6,459 nucleotides of DNA, from positions 1 through 6,459 of the forward strand of contig CANHGA010000120.1 of assembly GCA_947460085.1 (NCBI GenBank), given 5' to 3'. Shown here one piece after another: positions 5,338 to 6,459 of this stretch (positions are counted from its first letter, which is position 1; every line of letters starts with the position of its first letter). This stretch comes from Synechococcaceae cyanobacterium. Its GTDB lineage: Bacteria > Cyanobacteriota > Cyanobacteriia > PCC-6307 > Cyanobiaceae. The notes below the pieces were generated by a model, which was not told where the DNA came from, ran no database searches, and saw only the letters and a program-made list of their open reading frames with translations. The position numbers and the translations under genes were made by a program.

Positions 5338-6299
5338 CAAAACCACTCGGCAACGGCGTCATCCTGGCTGTTGCCCGCTGCATGGGGGGTGCGGCGGGAA
5401 AACTCCAGGGTGATGGAGCGGCGTTGTGCGCCATCGGCGGCAACCGCCGTGATCGGATACACCTGCTGACCATCGCGGAAGGGCACCTGCAACCGGAAGG
5501 TGCCATCGGCGGCCAAGGGCACGATCTCCTCGCCAATTCGCAACGTTGCTGCGGGATCGGTGGCCCCATAGACAATCAACTCGGCATCGGCCACCAGCCA
5601 GAAGCTGCGTTGACGGGCCATCAAGCCAGCCCCGGAGTCGTTGCGGCCACTGGCCCAGAGACCGACTCCAGAGGCCTGGTTGCCGGCTGCTAAAGCCTCG
5701 TCGGTTTCCAGGTCGTGGAAGGCCTCCGATCCTCGCCCTAAAACCTGGCGACCACCGCTGGCCTGGACGTAGAGCCGCTCATGCAAACCCGGCGCCAGCG
5801 CCGGGGAAGCCGTGACGGGCACGGTCTCAGCGCTTTGGTTTGCGGGGGGATCCAGCAAAAAGGGAACGAACTGATCAGCGATCTCCTTGCTTGGGCCCAC
5901 CGCTGGAATCCGCGCCGGCGCCGAGACAGCCAGGGATAGCCAGCCACCACCAACCATGCGGTAGCCAAGCTCCACTTGATAGTCGCGATCGCTCATGGGG
6001 ACGGGGACAAACCATTCCCGCGCCAGGGCATTCACCAACAATTCCTGCAGGGTGTGCAGGTGCACCGACCCGGCTGGCAACCCGGTGACATCCCAGACGC
6101 GCAGCACCAGCTGCTCTGCCTTCGCTTCAACCACCCGTTGACGGTCCTGGGCACTGATCTCCCAGTGCACGAACGCCCATTGGGGATCCCGGGGCAGAAA
6201 CACCACGCTGGTTTCCAAGCTGCCTCGAGGTGCGGCGCCCATCTCGGCCTCTAGGCGATGCAGGGGATGGCTTTCTGGAGAGGAACCGGAACCACCCAT
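5337..6299 (-). CDS. DUF4912 domain-containing protein
   Basis: This 320-residue protein resembles the DUF4912 family, common in cyanobacteria and of unknown biochemical role. After a short Ser/Gly/Pro-rich N-terminus, residues ~30-135 contain the family-like opening SVVFLPRDPQWAFVHWEIS and a predicted beta-rich domain (VLRVWDVTG, YQVELGYRM, WLSLAVSAPARI). A long Ala/Ser/Gly-rich segment (~140-225) leads to a second beta-rich, Ig-like part (~230-300: FWLVADAELIVYGATDP, GTFRLQVPFRDGQQVYPI). The protein ends with a polar tail (DDAVAEWF). There is no signal peptide or membrane helix, so it is probably cytoplasmic. ATG 6299 is supported by an in-frame TAG two codons upstream. It is transcribed towards chlL, with 11 bases between the stop codons, so it is not in the chl transcript. 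In other genomes such proteins may be found near alpha-glucan enzymes (from memory); nothing here tests that. Confidence 0.85.
   Translation of the reverse strand: MGGSGSSPESHPLHRLEAEMGAAPRGSLETSVVFLPRDPQWAFVHWEISAQDRQRVVEAKAEQLVLRVWDVTGLPAGSVHLHTLQELLVNALAREWFVPVPMSDRDYQVELGYRMVGGGWLSLAVSAPARIPAVGPSKEIADQFVPFLLDPPANQSAETVPVTASPALAPGLHERLYVQASGGRQVLGRGSEAFHDLETDEALAAGNQASGVGLWASGRNDSGAGLMARQRSFWLVADAELIVYGATDPAATLRIGEEIVPLAADGTFRLQVPFRDGQQVYPITAVAADGAQRRSITLEFSRRTPHAAGNSQDDAVAEWF
5985..5992. repeat. single HIP1-type octamer GCGATCGC
   Basis: One copy of the octamer that is highly abundant in many cyanobacterial genomes lies inside the DUF4912 gene. I found no second exact copy in the window; CGATCGC at about 5086 is one base short. 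A single copy is compatible with chance and with the low HIP1 density of some alpha-cyanobacteria. Confidence 0.4.
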
Positions 6300-6413
6300 G
6301 GACTAATTGCAAGCAGCGTGTCGTGACTGTGGATTCTATGGAGTAACTACCTATTCGAACCGTGCTCTAAGACAGACAATGCGCCATGTCGAAAAGAGCA
6401 GGTTTCTTTAGGT
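6300..6413 (-). promoter_or_regulatory. upstream region of the DUF4912 gene with a possible -10 box
   Basis: This stretch looks less G+C-rich than the genes and shows no convincing coding frame. Read on the minus strand, TAGAAT (complement of 6333-6338) matches five of six bases of the -10 consensus and lies about 34 bases before the ATG. The -35 region is poor (GTTCGA 16 bases upstream). This is a weak promoter prediction for the DUF4912 gene. Confidence 0.3.
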
Positions 6414-6459
6414 TTAAGCCACTTTGGGAACCAATCCCGCCTTGGGCAGATCATTGCTC
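6414..6459 (-). CDS. possible 3' end of a further minus-strand gene
   Basis: Reading leftwards from the window edge, one frame gives fourteen residues (SNDLPKAGLVPKVA) and then a TAA at the complement of 6414-6416. The codons look ordinary for this genome, and a minus-strand gene here would lie 114 bases before DUF4912. Too little is visible to name a product, and another minus-strand frame and a + strand frame from ATG 6386 are also open at the edge, so this is a weak call. Confidence 0.22.
   Translation of the reverse strand, partial: SNDLPKAGLVPKVA

Noticed and set aside
6386..6459. Open + strand frame from ATG 6386 (MSKRAGFFRFKPLW...) running off the window
   Set aside because: It is 24 codons long, uses rare AGA/AGG codons, and conflicts with the minus-strand frame; there is no support for a gene.
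1..6459. CRISPR array, tRNA or rRNA gene, insertion sequence, toxin-antitoxin or phage genes
   Set aside because: I looked for regularly spaced repeats, cloverleaf-like sequence, transposase motifs and terminal inverted repeats and saw none.

Overview
The window comes from a cyanobacterium, most likely the alpha-cyanobacterial group (Prochlorococcus, marine and freshwater Synechococcus, Cyanobium). Its centre is a complete set of genes for the light-independent (dark-operative) protochlorophyllide reductase, DPOR: chlN, chlB and chlL, all on the + strand. The proteins are of the BchN/BchB/BchL-like form that I know from alpha-cyanobacteria and purple bacteria, not the form of Synechocystis, Anabaena or plastids. 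G+C-rich coding sequence, little Shine-Dalgarno signal and a DUF4912 gene fit the same group.

Layout. At 1-540 is the 3' part of a gene for an antibiotic-biosynthesis-monooxygenase-like (ABM) domain followed by two membrane helices. It overlaps by ATGA with a small potassium-channel-like gene (537-1103). About 290 bases of non-coding, repeat-rich DNA follow, with several short inverted repeats and an imperfect tandem repeat, and this should hold the chlN promoter. chlN (1392-2672) and chlB (2678-4285) are separated by only 5 bases. A 155-base gap holds a 39-codon open frame whose TGA overlaps the chlL ATG, a 7+5 bp hairpin and a 12-bp palindrome. chlL (4441-5325) converges on a DUF4912 gene (complement 5337-6299). 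The two stop codons are joined by a perfect 14-bp palindrome. The last 160 bases hold the probable DUF4912 promoter region and perhaps the end of another minus-strand gene.

How the genes work together. The ChlL homodimer is a NifH-like ATPase with a [4Fe-4S] cluster. It passes electrons to the ChlN/ChlB heterotetramer, which reduces the C17=C18 double bond of protochlorophyllide to give chlorophyllide a without light. All cluster ligands and the proposed catalytic residues are visible: three Cys in ChlN, Asp36, Asp290 and His394 in ChlB, and the P-loop and two Cys in ChlL. The enzyme is therefore expected to be functional. The ABM-domain/channel pair and the DUF4912 gene have no evident link to chlorophyll synthesis.

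I found no convincing undescribed multi-gene system. The points most worth a second look are the small open frame coupled to chlL, the chlN-chlB-gap-chlL order that resembles the purple bacterial bchF-N-B-H-L-M order without bchH, and the structured DNA upstream of chlN and chlL.
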